Shown one piece after another: positions 34,125 through 42,599 of a DNA stretch of 64,000 nucleotides. The stretch is from Ktedonosporobacter rubrisoli. GTDB taxonomy: Bacteria; Chloroflexota; Ktedonobacteria; Ktedonobacterales; Ktedonobacteraceae. Every line of letters begins with the position of its first letter. Positions within the stretch are counted from its first letter, which is position 1. The stretch spans positions 496,001 through 560,000 of the forward strand of contig NZ_CP035758.1 in the NCBI RefSeq assembly GCF_004208415.1, read 5' to 3'. The position numbers and the translations under genes are program-made. A model generated the notes under the pieces. That model was not told the origin of the DNA, did not search any database, and saw nothing but the letters and a program-made list of their open reading frames with translations.

Positions 34125-34664
34125 ATGTTTGCTCTTATTCGTCTTCTCTATCGGATGCTCTTTGTGAGAGGGAAACCACATCACCAGATTATTGGAGGCA
34201 TTATCCTGATCCCGGCGGGAGGAGGCCTATCCTGGGTCGCTATCTTTGGCTCCTCCCACTATTATTACCCTTACTGGGTACTTACCGGTATTGTTCTGGC
34301 AGTCCTGGGAGCCATCGCTCTGATCAAGGGCCTTGTGGGACTGGCAACCGGCCAAAGAGCGGCTCAACCAGCTCAGGTTCCCTATGGCATGCCAGCACAG
34401 CCTTATGCCTATCCCCCGACCCAATATAACGGCTATCCTCCTGCTAACTATCCCCCGGCACAACAGCCTTATGCCCAATCTGGCTATCCGCCTGCCAACT
34501 ATCCTCCGGCACAGCAGCCTTACGCACAGCCAGGCTATCCGCAAGGAGCTTACTCGCCGGCACAGCAGCCTTATGCCCAACCGGGCTATCCGCCCGCGCA
34601 AGCGCCCCATGCCCAGCCAGGCTATGGGCAATACGGTCAACCTCCTTATCATCCCCAACAATAA
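34125..34664 (+). CDS. Membrane protein with Pro/Tyr/Gln-rich repeat tail
   Basis: A 179-residue protein. Two hydrophobic helices occupy about residues 22-45 and 52-78, and the C-terminal 90 residues consist of repeats such as GYPPANYPPAQQPYAQ, four to five near-copies, followed by Gln/His-rich sequence. Such YPP/AQP tails are disordered and may bind SH3-like partners or promote condensation (inference). The start ATG 34125 follows GAGGAAAGGG. It lies 159 bp after the ABC permease and may share its transcript. I do not recognise a specific family. Confidence 0.75.
   Translation: MFALIRLLYRMLFVRGKPHHQIIGGIILIPAGGGLSWVAIFGSSHYYYPYWVLTGIVLAVLGAIALIKGLVGLATGQRAAQPAQVPYGMPAQPYAYPPTQYNGYPPANYPPAQQPYAQSGYPPANYPPAQQPYAQPGYPQGAYSPAQQPYAQPGYPPAQAPHAQPGYGQYGQPPYHPQQ
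34416..34620 (+). repeat. Imperfect ~48-54 bp coding repeats (Pro/Tyr-rich)
   Basis: The DNA encoding GYPPANYPPAQQPYAQ and its variants repeats three to four times in tandem with third-base changes, so the repeat is old and maintained at protein level. Confidence 0.65.
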
Positions 34665-34719
34665 AGGCCGCTACAGAGGGCCCTCGTGTATTTGAGCCCT
34701 CTGTATATAGATGGAGATT

Positions 34720-35727
34720 TCAGTTTGAGACGGCCGTTTCGCTCTCGGCGGCAGGCTCAGCAATGACAGGCCGAACGTCATTCTCAAGCTCTGGCTTATA
34801 GGATAACTTCCCCCTGGTCGCAAGCAGTATAATTCCAGCAATCACCAACCAGACGCCAGCACCTGCTAACATCATGAGGACTGCCAATCCGCTATTTTCA
34901 ATTCCTTGCAACATTTTGCCCAACTCTGGAAACCATGACAGGAGAAATGATGGCGCCGTGTCAACGGCGGAATGGAAGAGAATGGCCAGGAAGATACTGC
35001 CACGCGTATTGTTAAACAACCAGGTCATGACAATGGTATAGCTTGCGACTGTCAATATGTAAATTGCCAGGCCGGGAAGAAGGCCCACTTGCTGGTACGC
35101 AGATCCCCAGACTGTGAAGACGAGAAGCGGCAGATGCCAGCAGGCCCATAAGAGTGCGAGTAGGAGGCTACCGGGCAGCGGCCCCATACGCTTTTGCAAG
35201 CGGTACAGAGCGAAACCGCGCCATCCCGGTTCTTCACCTAGCGGAGAGCCTGCCAGCATACCTGACAGGACATAAACAACGTAGAGTGCTAATCCAAACG
35301 CACCTTTGGTGCTGAACAGATGCCCCGGCCACTCTTGAGGTCCAAATGGTAGATAATAAAGCACACATGCCAGAAGAGGCAAGAACAAGGCCAATATGTA
35401 CCATTGGATACCCGCACGTACACGAATCATGCGACGTAGTAAAAGCCGCACGCCTACCTTTCCTTCTACAATAACACTCACAATCCAGGCCGCAATTGCC
35501 GGACCAAACGAACCCAATATAATGATGCCCAGAGTATCCAATCCAGAGGCCGCCATCGTGAATGGCAGAAGACCAGTTCCTCCCCCTTTCGATACAACAA
35601 ACGGCAGCCAGAGCAGCCAGGAGATAAGATAGGCCAACACGAAGTACGCAACTAACGTATGGCCTCTCAAGATTGACCTATGGTCGTAGTGTTGTCCGGT
35701 TTGAATCTTTACATTTTTTGACGCCAT
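34720..35727 (-). CDS. CPBP-family intramembrane metalloprotease (CAAX protease-like)
   Basis: A 335-residue polytopic membrane protein. The three glutamyl-protease motifs are present: EEPGWRGFALYRL (EExxxR), WACWHLP (FxxxH equivalent) and FHSAVDT (HxxxD-type). Such proteins cleave membrane-embedded substrates or act in bacteriocin immunity. Start ATG 35727 follows GAGGAAAAT. The operon seems single-gene; the C-terminal tail is soluble and acidic. The substrate is unknown. Confidence 0.88.
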   Translation of the reverse strand: MASKNVKIQTGQHYDHRSILRGHTLVAYFVLAYLISWLLWLPFVVSKGGGTGLLPFTMAASGLDTLGIIILGSFGPAIAAWIVSVIVEGKVGVRLLLRRMIRVRAGIQWYILALFLPLLACVLYYLPFGPQEWPGHLFSTKGAFGLALYVVYVLSGMLAGSPLGEEPGWRGFALYRLQKRMGPLPGSLLLALLWACWHLPLLVFTVWGSAYQQVGLLPGLAIYILTVASYTIVMTWLFNNTRGSIFLAILFHSAVDTAPSFLLSWFPELGKMLQGIENSGLAVLMMLAGAGVWLVIAGIILLATRGKLSYKPELENDVRPVIAEPAAESETAVSN

Positions 35728-35985
35728 ATTTTCCTCTTATTTCTTCAAATATATTTCGTAGCTTCCCTCTATAGACAATGATAGCAGTTTTACGCCCACG
35801 CATTTATCGTTAGCTAGATATACTTTTCTTTACATGTCCATCTTTCTTATGCCAGGCAGCAGCAGCTCTTGGTACAGGCTAATCTATTATCCCGGCCTCT
35901 GACACCCAGAACTTTTTATCTTTTCAAAGGCATCAGATATCACAGGTTAATAAAGATCTTTTCCCCATCCTTCATACCTGCTAGC

Positions 35986-36225
35986 CTATTTGTTCTTTGG
36001 CTCTAGATCAAAGATTTGCCCAACTTTGTTCTCTGGCTCTGGATCAAAGATTTGCTCAACGGGCATCTGAAAGAGGCGCGAGATCTTGAATGCAAGCGCC
36101 AGGCTAGGATCATACTTGCCAGTCTCCAGGGCATTCACCGTCTGTCGCGAGACCTGCAGGTGCTCGGCAAGCTCAGCCTGCGACCAGTTATGCATCGCCC
36201 TGAGCACTTTGAGCTTATTATTCAT
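35986..36225 (-). CDS. Small XRE-family HTH regulator with a duplicated C-terminal peptide
   Basis: A 79-residue DNA-binding protein. The HTH is KLKVLRAMHNWSQAELAEHL, QVSRQTVNALETGKYDPSLA, as in the small YozG-like XRE proteins. The C-terminus holds a tandem 12-residue repeat, VEQIFDPEPENK then VGQIFDLEPKNK, encoded by two 36-bp units. The start ATG 36225 overlaps the stop of the membrane gene (ATGA), with GGAGA upstream. It is therefore coupled to the preceding membrane protein and probably represses the shared promoter. Confidence 0.85.
   Translation of the reverse strand: MNNKLKVLRAMHNWSQAELAEHLQVSRQTVNALETGKYDPSLALAFKISRLFQMPVEQIFDPEPENKVGQIFDLEPKNK
35990..36061. repeat. Tandem 36-bp duplication in the XRE gene
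   Basis: Two 36-bp units encoding the last 24 residues, four differences by eye, one in each listed variant codon, in frame, so length changes without loss of frame. Confidence 0.75.
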
Positions 36226-36608
36226 CGATATCTCCATGAAGCAAGGTCAGTACCTATGCTCCAGAGCACCATCATCAAGGGAAAGACGTAAAGCCAACCC
36301 AGATGAGGAAAGCCAATATTTTCCAGAAAGCCATAGCTAAAGGTCAGCAGGCCCGTACTTGCGAAGGCGAAAGCCAATCCCTCCAATTGAATGTGGCGCT
36401 GCATCTCATCCATATGGCCGATGAAGCGTATAAAGGTAAACATAGCAAAGATGGCCGGCACGATCGGAGTCAGCGCCAGAGGAATACGCCACCATGCCGA
36501 GCTGGGACTGATATTGACCACTATCGCTGAAATGAACATAACTATTACATACACAATCGCTGCTATCCAGAACGCCTTGAGATGTGGATTTCTCGCCGAT
36601 TTATTCAT
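36222..36608 (-). CDS. Four-helix membrane protein paired with XRE regulator
   Basis: A 128-residue protein with four predicted membrane helices (AFWIAAIVYVIVMFISAIVV, RIPLALTPIVPAIFAMFTFI and so on) and a conserved-looking cytoplasmic loop RFIGHMDEMQRHIQLEGLAF. Proteins of this type are commonly encoded immediately before a small XRE regulator in Bacteria; the function is unknown, and sensing is a guess. It overlaps the XRE gene by four bases. Confidence 0.75.
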   Translation of the reverse strand: MNKSARNPHLKAFWIAAIVYVIVMFISAIVVNISPSSAWWRIPLALTPIVPAIFAMFTFIRFIGHMDEMQRHIQLEGLAFAFASTGLLTFSYGFLENIGFPHLGWLYVFPLMMVLWSIGTDLASWRYR

Positions 36609-36995
36609 AGCTCCCTATACTTTCCAGGTTATGTGATTTCTTAGCTCGCTAAATTGCTTTTTATCTTTGTCAAACCAGCTTGTCAAAGTGTAAAGTTTAC
36701 TTGTCATAGTGTAAGCAATGATTGTAAATTTGTCAAGCAAGCTTTACATCGAACTAGCAAATTTCGTAAGCTGATGCGGCCAACAGAGCTCTTCGAGAGA
36801 ATTTAAATTAGCCCATCAGGGGAATAAAGAGGTCACCAGGCTACCCGAAAGAACAGGCTCAAACTGACTTTTAGGACGTTCTAATTTTCTGAGGGAAATA
36901 ATATGCTAAGCACAGAAATACAGCTTTGCTTGCTATACAGGATTTTGGCGAATTATCCGCGCCAATGACCGCAAGCAAAAGGAGAAGGAGTAATT
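36609..36995. other. Promoter region of the XRE operon and upstream of the VOC gene
   Basis: The left half holds the minus-strand promoter and direct repeats listed separately. The right half is AT-rich; AAAGGAGAAGGAG before ATG 36996 is the ribosome-binding site of the next gene. No gene was found. Confidence 0.4.
36679..36736 (-). promoter_or_regulatory. Promoter with direct repeats for the membrane protein-XRE operon
   Basis: On the minus strand TTGACA (36731-36736) and TACACT (36708-36713) are 17 bp apart. The 15-bp words CTTGTCAAAGTGTAA (36679-36693) and CTTGTCATAGTGTAA (36700-36714) repeat with a 21-bp step, two helical turns; one covers the -10. They are candidate sites for the XRE protein. 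Confidence 0.6.
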
Positions 36996-37379
36996 ATGTT
37001 TCAGATCGAAGCTCTTGATCATGTAGCTTTAGTTGCCAGGAATTTACAGCAATCAATCGACTGGTATCGGTCCGTGCTTGGAATGGAGCAGCGCTACCAG
37101 TATCGGGACGAGACGGGACAGGGTAATCCGGTGGTGATGGGTTCAGGAGATGCGTGCATTGCCCTGTTCCCAGCTGCTCCCGCTTATCCCATCTCGCCCT
37201 TTAACGGACACGTTGCCATGCGGCTCAATCGAGCCAATTTCGAGCATGCACAGGAACATCTTCGTTCCATAGGCATCAATTTCAGATTTGTTCGCTACTC
37301 ACGCTGCGATTCGCTCTATTTTAACGATCCCAGCGGTTATCAGATCGAGTTGAGCACCTATGACATGCCCAAAGTGTAA
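36996..37379 (+). CDS. VOC-family (glyoxalase/bleomycin-resistance-fold) protein
   Basis: A 127-residue single VOC module pair. It begins EALDHVALVARNLQQSIDWY, the classical first beta-alpha unit with a metal-ligand His, and ends YFNDPSGYQIELSTYD, with the Glu ligand in the last strand. Members are glyoxalases, dioxygenases or drug-binding proteins. It has a strong ribosome-binding site and stands alone between divergent or convergent neighbours. The specific role is unknown. Confidence 0.88.
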   Translation: MFQIEALDHVALVARNLQQSIDWYRSVLGMEQRYQYRDETGQGNPVVMGSGDACIALFPAAPAYPISPFNGHVAMRLNRANFEHAQEHLRSIGINFRFVRYSRCDSLYFNDPSGYQIELSTYDMPKV

Positions 37380-37442
37380 CCCTTAACTGATGGCGCTGCT
37401 CCCATCCCTTCAGCGGTTGCTTGATTGAGAGCAGCGCCCGCC

Positions 37443-39332
37443 CTATTTCTCCGCAGCAAGTGTAGGAAACTCGGTAATGCGCAATCTAGCGCAGCCATAA
37501 GGGACCAGCGTCAAATCCTCTAGAGGCTGCGCAGAGTGAACCGGGCTATAGGGAAGCGGCCCGGCTGCGTTGTGTTCCAGTTTCCATTCGGGCACTCTTC
37601 TACCCTTGACATGCAGCAGTACCGGAACCTCAGCAGCGCCAAATGGACGCTCTCCTGGTCGACGAGCTTCCATAACACAACCACGCTCGGGCTCTTCTCT
37701 ATCGATCTGCAGAGCATAGTTCCAGGGCGTTGTTGGATGCACCTCCCAATCGGCGGCAGGTAGCTCTCTTCCCACCTGTCGCCATTCTTCCCCAATCTGT
37801 AAGGAATACACAAGGGGACCACGCTCAAGGGCAACACTTCCATGATAACGCGTCGAAGTCTGCAGGGTCATGGGAAAATGTAGCACAATCTCCGTTGCCG
37901 CACTCCACTCGCGTTCGAGGAGATGAAACGTTCCGGCAGCAACTTCTTGCTTCTCCTCTCCCGCCAGGGCAAGCGTGGCGCCCTTTGCCCAGCCCGGAAT
38001 GCGCAGCAAGAGGGGGAAACGAGCCGGCCGCGCGGGAGCAACTGTCACACGCACAGTTTCCTCAAAAGGATACTCTGTCTCAACCTCGATATGCACAGGT
38101 ACATCGCCCACCTGCGTATCCACATGGCAAGGAGCATAGGCAATGGCAGCTAATCCCTCATCAGGAGTTTTCATCCACAGATGTGAAACAAACTTGGGCC
38201 AGCCCTGATGCATATTCGCCGTACAACAGCCAAAATGCGGCTCCAGGCCGAAAATATTGGCGTCCGGCCCATTTGTCGTATAGATTCGATCCTCATTAAT
38301 AGAACAAATAACCTGGTTGGCCTGCCCATCATACTGATGGGCCCACATATCCTCGCTCAATATCGCTGGCAAAGTATTAAAGGTCAGGCGCTCCAGGCGA
38401 TCTGCCAGAGAGACATCTCCCAGAACTGTCAGGGCAACCTCTAGCGAGAACTGGTATTCAACGACTGCACATAATTCGCTACCCTGTGATGGATTCTTGC
38501 CCGCGACTATCTCATCGCAACTAAACATACCCGTCGCCTGCCCATGATAGGTATCGAGCGTCTGCATAATGCGCTCAACAGCCGCGAGATCTTGCCCAAG
38601 CTGCGAATGACGGTACCAGAGCGCAGGCTCTTTGACAGCCATCGCGCAGTTCACGCCATGACTCTCAAACTCCCCTACCGTACTTTTCTCTTTATATGGA
38701 TAATCGATGAAATACGAACTCCAATTGAAGCCCTGTTCATGAAGCTTGTGAGCCAACGCCAAAAGCCATTCTTCTTCGCAGCGCTCATACAGCCATTGAA
38801 TGCTCAAAAGGAGATCGTGCCAGCGCATCTTTGCCCAGGACTTCAAAGGTCTTTCGGCCAACAGGGTATCTAATCGGCGTAGAAAGCGCTTCATAGCTGG
38901 AATAACGCGGGCATCCTTGGTGGCTTCATAAAACTGGGTCATAGCCTTGAGCATCACGTAAATTGGCCAGGGATCATACTCATACCCATATTGTTTATCG
39001 AGCACGGGACCAAGCCAGCCATCCTCCTGTTGATGCCCGAGAACATAATCCATCCAATGCTGCACCTTGGCTTTGAGACGTTCATCATCTAAGCCAAAGG
39101 CCAGCGGCACTACACCATCTAACCAGTAAGGGCCACGCTCCCATCCCTCGGCCTTACCCCCTATCCAACTGCTATCCGCAACGTCAGGCCAGAATTCATC
39201 CAGATGGCCGCTCAAGCCGTTCGCCTGTATCAAAAGTTGCTTGCGCAACCAGCCGGTGGGATGAATGCTGCCCAGGGCTAACGGCGTCAATTTCTTTGCA
39301 GCTAAAGCTGCTCTTTTCTTCTGCTCATCCAT
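37443..39332 (-). CDS. Glycoside hydrolase family 127 (beta-L-arabinofuranosidase-like)
   Basis: A 629-residue cytoplasmic glycosidase. The N-terminal LTPLALGSIHPTGWLRKQLL and GPYWLDGVVPLAF, the (alpha/alpha)6 barrel, and HFGCCTANMHQGWPKFVSHL are GH127 (old DUF1680) features. In GH127 a zinc-bound Cys acts as nucleophile, and the CC pair here fits that site. The C-terminal half is beta-sandwich. It releases L-arabinofuranose or related sugars from plant-derived oligosaccharides. The start ATG 39332 follows AAGGAAG. A perfect dyad lies 30 bp upstream. Confidence 0.9.
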   Translation of the reverse strand: MDEQKKRAALAAKKLTPLALGSIHPTGWLRKQLLIQANGLSGHLDEFWPDVADSSWIGGKAEGWERGPYWLDGVVPLAFGLDDERLKAKVQHWMDYVLGHQQEDGWLGPVLDKQYGYEYDPWPIYVMLKAMTQFYEATKDARVIPAMKRFLRRLDTLLAERPLKSWAKMRWHDLLLSIQWLYERCEEEWLLALAHKLHEQGFNWSSYFIDYPYKEKSTVGEFESHGVNCAMAVKEPALWYRHSQLGQDLAAVERIMQTLDTYHGQATGMFSCDEIVAGKNPSQGSELCAVVEYQFSLEVALTVLGDVSLADRLERLTFNTLPAILSEDMWAHQYDGQANQVICSINEDRIYTTNGPDANIFGLEPHFGCCTANMHQGWPKFVSHLWMKTPDEGLAAIAYAPCHVDTQVGDVPVHIEVETEYPFEETVRVTVAPARPARFPLLLRIPGWAKGATLALAGEEKQEVAAGTFHLLEREWSAATEIVLHFPMTLQTSTRYHGSVALERGPLVYSLQIGEEWRQVGRELPAADWEVHPTTPWNYALQIDREEPERGCVMEARRPGERPFGAAEVPVLLHVKGRRVPEWKLEHNAAGPLPYSPVHSAQPLEDLTLVPYGCARLRITEFPTLAAEK

Positions 39333-39361
39333 AAATAAACTTCCTTGTAGGACTTCATACG

Positions 39362-39383
39362 GTAAGGAAAAGGTTTTCCTTAC
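39362..39383. promoter_or_regulatory. Perfect 22-bp palindrome upstream of GH127 gene
   Basis: Arms GTAAGGAAAA and TTTTCCTTAC flank a central GG, 30 bp upstream of the GH127 start. Position and symmetry suggest a sugar-responsive (LacI-like) repressor site; the regulator is not in the window. Confidence 0.55.
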
Positions 39384-39540
39384 TTCTCATTATGGTACAC
39401 AGATCAGCTAGAGATGTCAACATAAGAGCACCGTTTAGATCCAGCTCACCATTTGCTATTTCCTGGAAAACTCAAAGCTTTGTAAAACACACTCATAAAC
39501 CCCGCGCTAGCTAAAGGTTGTTTTCGCTAACCAACAAAAT

Positions 39541-39570
39541 GGCTCATCCTCACATTAAATGAGCTTGGTT
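39541..39570 (+). repeat. Left terminal inverted repeat of the complete ISL3 element
   Basis: Thirty bases, exact inverse of 41485-41514. Confidence 0.95.
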
Positions 39571-39648
39571 ACTTGAACCGCTGTAAAGTTTTCTGATAGA
39601 CTCTCATCGATGGTTGTGTGTTGTTACGTTGCAAGGAGAACATCATCG

Positions 39649-41415
39649 ATGAGCCAGACAGACCCCACTTCGCCCTTTTTACCTCTGCCAGAAGGGGTGA
39701 GCATCACCTCTGTTGAGGAAGACGCAACCAGTGTCTTGGTTCACATTGCTTGCCATCACCCATGCGCGCTCTGTCCAGGCTGTAGCTGTTCATCTGATCG
39801 GATACACGGAGCCTATGTCAGGACCGTGGCGGATCTGCCAGCTGGGGGTCGGCGCGTCATTTTGAAGCTGAGAGTGCGCCGCTTTGTCTGTCCCACATCC
39901 ACTTGCTCACACAGCATATTTACGGAGCGCCTCGATTCTCTGGTGCATTCCTATGCTCGCATGACCAATCGGCTTTCAGAGACCCTCCAGACACTTGGAT
40001 TTGCCACCTGCGGAGAACTGGGAGAGCGTCTTGCACCCAAACTGGGGATGCAGGTTTCTGGACCAACATTGTTGCGCAGGATGCGAGCACGCATCTACAC
40101 CCCACCTACGTCTGTGCCCATTGTTGGGATCGACGATTGGGCGTGGAAGAAAGGTATGACCTATGGCACGCTGGTCGTAGACCTCCAAAGTCGTCGCCCG
40201 ATTGAACTCTTAGAAGATCGCAGCGCCCAAACAGCGGAAACCTGGCTGAGATCGCATCCAGAGATTACATTGGTCAGCCGTGATCGAGGGGGAGATTATG
40301 CGGCAGCAGCCAAACGTGGTGCTCCACAAGCCGAGCAGGTGGCCGACAAATTCCATTTGCTGAAAAACCTTCGAGAGAGGATCAAGGAGGTAATGGACCG
40401 GAGACACTCCTGTTTACCCCACGAGGCTTCAACCAGGGCTGATGCGATCCCTGCTCGCGCACGAGGGATCAAAGGATCACCCACCAAGGAGTCAGTTCCC
40501 CCATCTGTCGAGGTGGCAGATGAAAAACACTATCGAACGATCCCGCCGACCCCCTATTGGCGACCCCCGCCAGACAATTCTCGACAATTACACCGGCAGG
40601 CACGACGGGAGAGGCGCTATGGCTTGTATGAAGAAGTACGAAGGCTGAACACGCTTGGGATTGGCGTTCGTGCCATCGCTCGACAGTTGAAGGTGTGCCG
40701 CGAGGTCGTTCGTCGTTTTCTCAAAGCTGAAGAGTATCCTGAAATGGCCTCACACCGAAGAGGACCACGGGGCAGCATGCTGGATCAGTACAAGCCCTAC
40801 ATCCGGGAGCGTTGGGAACAGGGCTGTAGAAACAGTGTTCAGCTTTACGATGAGATCAAAGCTCGTGGCTATACCGGGTCAACATCTCTGCTCAGAAATT
40901 TTCTTGCCAGTGTTCGCAAGCAATACAAGGCAGCGAGAGCAGTGGAAGTAGTACATCAGGCTTTAACCCCTCCCATCGAAACTTCGGCTTCGCCTCCTCC
41001 CCAACCCCTGGTGAAACGTCGAATGTCTCCCACGCGGGCTTCCTGGCTTCTTGTCAGTCGATCAGAAAAACTGGATGAACAGCAACGCAAGTACGTTGAG
41101 CAAATCCGAGAAGGTCATCCCGATCTGGAAACAGCCTACCAATTAGGGCAACAATTTGTCATGATGCTGGCCGAGCATCGAGACAGGGATCTGGATGCAT
41201 GGCTTCAGACCGCTGAACAAAGCATCCTTCCCGAATTCCGCAAGATGGCGAGGGGAATTCGTCTCGATTATGCAGCCGTCCGTGCCGCATTTTCGAGCAT
41301 CTGGAGTAATGGTCAGGTCGAGGCGCAGGTCAATTGCCTCAAACTTCAGAAGCGGATCGTCTTCGGACGAGCAAACTTCGATCTCCTGCGGCTGCGCGTC
41401 CTCTGCCGGGTTTAG
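39649..41415 (+). CDS. ISL3-family transposase, intact
   Basis: A 588-residue DDE transposase. An N-terminal zinc finger (CALCPGCSC to RRFVCPTSTCSHSIF), the catalytic core with VPIVGIDDWAWKKGMTYGTL, SRDRGGDYAAAAKRGAPQAE and a central HTH (LGIGVRAIARQLKVCREVVR), ending IWSNGQVEAQVNCLKLQKRI and MFG-like VFGRANFDLLRLRVLC. The start ATG 39649 has AAGGAGA upstream; the in-frame ATG at 39610 lacks a site. Of the two ISL3 transposases in this window, this one is intact; they are distant, so not copies of one insertion. Confidence 0.93.
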   Translation: MSQTDPTSPFLPLPEGVSITSVEEDATSVLVHIACHHPCALCPGCSCSSDRIHGAYVRTVADLPAGGRRVILKLRVRRFVCPTSTCSHSIFTERLDSLVHSYARMTNRLSETLQTLGFATCGELGERLAPKLGMQVSGPTLLRRMRARIYTPPTSVPIVGIDDWAWKKGMTYGTLVVDLQSRRPIELLEDRSAQTAETWLRSHPEITLVSRDRGGDYAAAAKRGAPQAEQVADKFHLLKNLRERIKEVMDRRHSCLPHEASTRADAIPARARGIKGSPTKESVPPSVEVADEKHYRTIPPTPYWRPPPDNSRQLHRQARRERRYGLYEEVRRLNTLGIGVRAIARQLKVCREVVRRFLKAEEYPEMASHRRGPRGSMLDQYKPYIRERWEQGCRNSVQLYDEIKARGYTGSTSLLRNFLASVRKQYKAARAVEVVHQALTPPIETSASPPPQPLVKRRMSPTRASWLLVSRSEKLDEQQRKYVEQIREGHPDLETAYQLGQQFVMMLAEHRDRDLDAWLQTAEQSILPEFRKMARGIRLDYAAVRAAFSSIWSNGQVEAQVNCLKLQKRIVFGRANFDLLRLRVLCRV

Positions 41416-41484
41416 CCCTCGGCGTTCCGTTTCTACACACCCTCCCTCGTTGTACTCCCTCAAGAGAGTTCTTTTCTCACAATC

Positions 41485-41514
41485 AACCAAGCTCATTTAA
41501 TGTGAGGATGAGCC
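41485..41514 (-). repeat. Right terminal inverted repeat of the complete ISL3 element
   Basis: Thirty bases, exact inverse of 39541-39570, followed by the CAACAAAA target duplicate. Confidence 0.95.
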
Positions 41515-41674
41515 CAACAAAAAGACCTCCTCCCAAAACTGTGAATCAAAAATAGTGACTACCTCAATGAAATTTGGTCTACTCTGAGAATCACAAAATA
41601 GATCACCTTGACCCTCGCTAACAAAAACTGTACCATAGCCTCAAATGACTCATCTGGTCTAGAGAGGTTCGTAC

Positions 41675-41944
41675 ATGCTAACACTACAGGTTTTGAATAC
41701 CAAGGGGGCGGCTAGGCAACCTGGGTGCTCAAAAACCTGGATACATAAATTGGCGGCGACTGGCAAGCTCAAAGCATTTACGTATGGAGAGGAAGGCGAA
41801 CTCGTTGAGCAGACCAAAGAGGTGAAGAAACCAGGCCGAGCACTTTACTTCCTGGCGGATGAGGTGGGCAGATATCAGCCAGCGGCTCAGCGGCGTCCAC
41901 GAGGCAGTAAAAATAAGCCGAAAGAGAAGCCAGAGAGTAAATAG
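41675..41944 (+). CDS. Small MerR/excisionase-like HTH protein
   Basis: An 89-residue basic protein. GAARQPGCSKTWIHKLAATG resembles the winged-helix of MerR/excisionase-type proteins, followed by an acidic loop GEEGELVEQ and a strongly basic tail RRPRGSKNKPKEK that could bind DNA non-specifically. The ATG follows GAGAGG. Such genes are frequent in mobile regions. It sits between an ISL3 element and a kinase gene; whether it belongs to a lost element is unknown. Confidence 0.65.
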   Translation: MLTLQVLNTKGAARQPGCSKTWIHKLAATGKLKAFTYGEEGELVEQTKEVKKPGRALYFLADEVGRYQPAAQRRPRGSKNKPKEKPESK

Positions 41945-41993
41945 CGCGAATATTTGACGATTTTTGAGGTGCAACGGAGGAAATCGGCACGAG

Positions 41994-42569
41994 ATGAATA
42001 ACCAAAGAAGCATCATTCAAGCAATTAAGAGCGCACAAGCTCCAGATAGAATGACCACAAAGATCATCGCGATTGATGGCCCAGGCGGGGCCGGGAAAAG
42101 CGCATTTGCTGAGCACTTGTCGCACCAGTTAGGCAGTGCACCCATTCTTCACACCGATGATTTTGCCAGTCGAGAGAATCCGCTCAACTGGTGGCCCCGC
42201 TTGCTTCAGCAAGTGCTTGAACCACTCTCTCACAATGAGACAGCGCGCTACCAACGCTATGATTGGAGCACAGAACGCCTGGCAGAGTGGCACGAAATAC
42301 AGCCCACCGAGCATCTTCTCCTTGAAGGGGTTTCTTCCTCAAGAGAAGCTTTTCGGCCATATCTCGCATTCTCCATCTGGATTGAAACACCACGCCAGGA
42401 GCGACTGCGGCGCGGTCTTGAACGTGATGGGGAAGCTGCTCGTCCGCAATGGGAGGAATGGATGGCCAGCGAGGATGAATATGTTGAGCGTGAGCACCCA
42501 GAACGAAAAGCCGACTTGGTGATCAACGGTGCACAAGCTTACGACCTGTCAGTATTTTTTGACGGATAA
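41994..42569 (+). CDS. Uridine-kinase-like P-loop NTPase
   Basis: A 191-residue kinase of the uridine kinase/PRK family. Walker A is IIAIDGPGGAGKSAFAEHL; the catalytic Asp lies in ILHTDDFASREN, and the lid region QERLRRGLERDGEAARPQWE carries the Arg residues. It phosphorylates a nucleoside or similar small substrate. I start at ATG 41994, with GGAGG 11-16 bp upstream; spacing is long, so ATG 42051 is an alternative. Confidence 0.85.
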   Translation: MNNQRSIIQAIKSAQAPDRMTTKIIAIDGPGGAGKSAFAEHLSHQLGSAPILHTDDFASRENPLNWWPRLLQQVLEPLSHNETARYQRYDWSTERLAEWHEIQPTEHLLLEGVSSSREAFRPYLAFSIWIETPRQERLRRGLERDGEAARPQWEEWMASEDEYVEREHPERKADLVINGAQAYDLSVFFDG

Positions 42570-42599
42570 ATCCGCGAATAATGGTAGCCCAAAGAGGGA

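Larger units (their letters stand above)
39540..41514. mobile_element. Complete ISL3-family insertion sequence with 8-bp target duplication
   Basis: Thirty-bp perfect inverted repeats (39541-39570 and 41485-41514, beginning GGCTCATCCTCA on the left) bound a 1975-bp element with one intact transposase. The 8-bp direct repeat CAACAAAA flanks it (39532-39539 and 41515-41522), the duplication length known for ISL3. Perfect ends, duplication and an intact ORF mean recent insertion. It landed in non-coding DNA upstream of GH127. Confidence 0.93.

Noticed and set aside
34416..34620. Short tandem repeats as a CRISPR array
   Set aside because: The repeats are in frame, vary at third bases and encode YPP/AQP peptides; there are no spacers.
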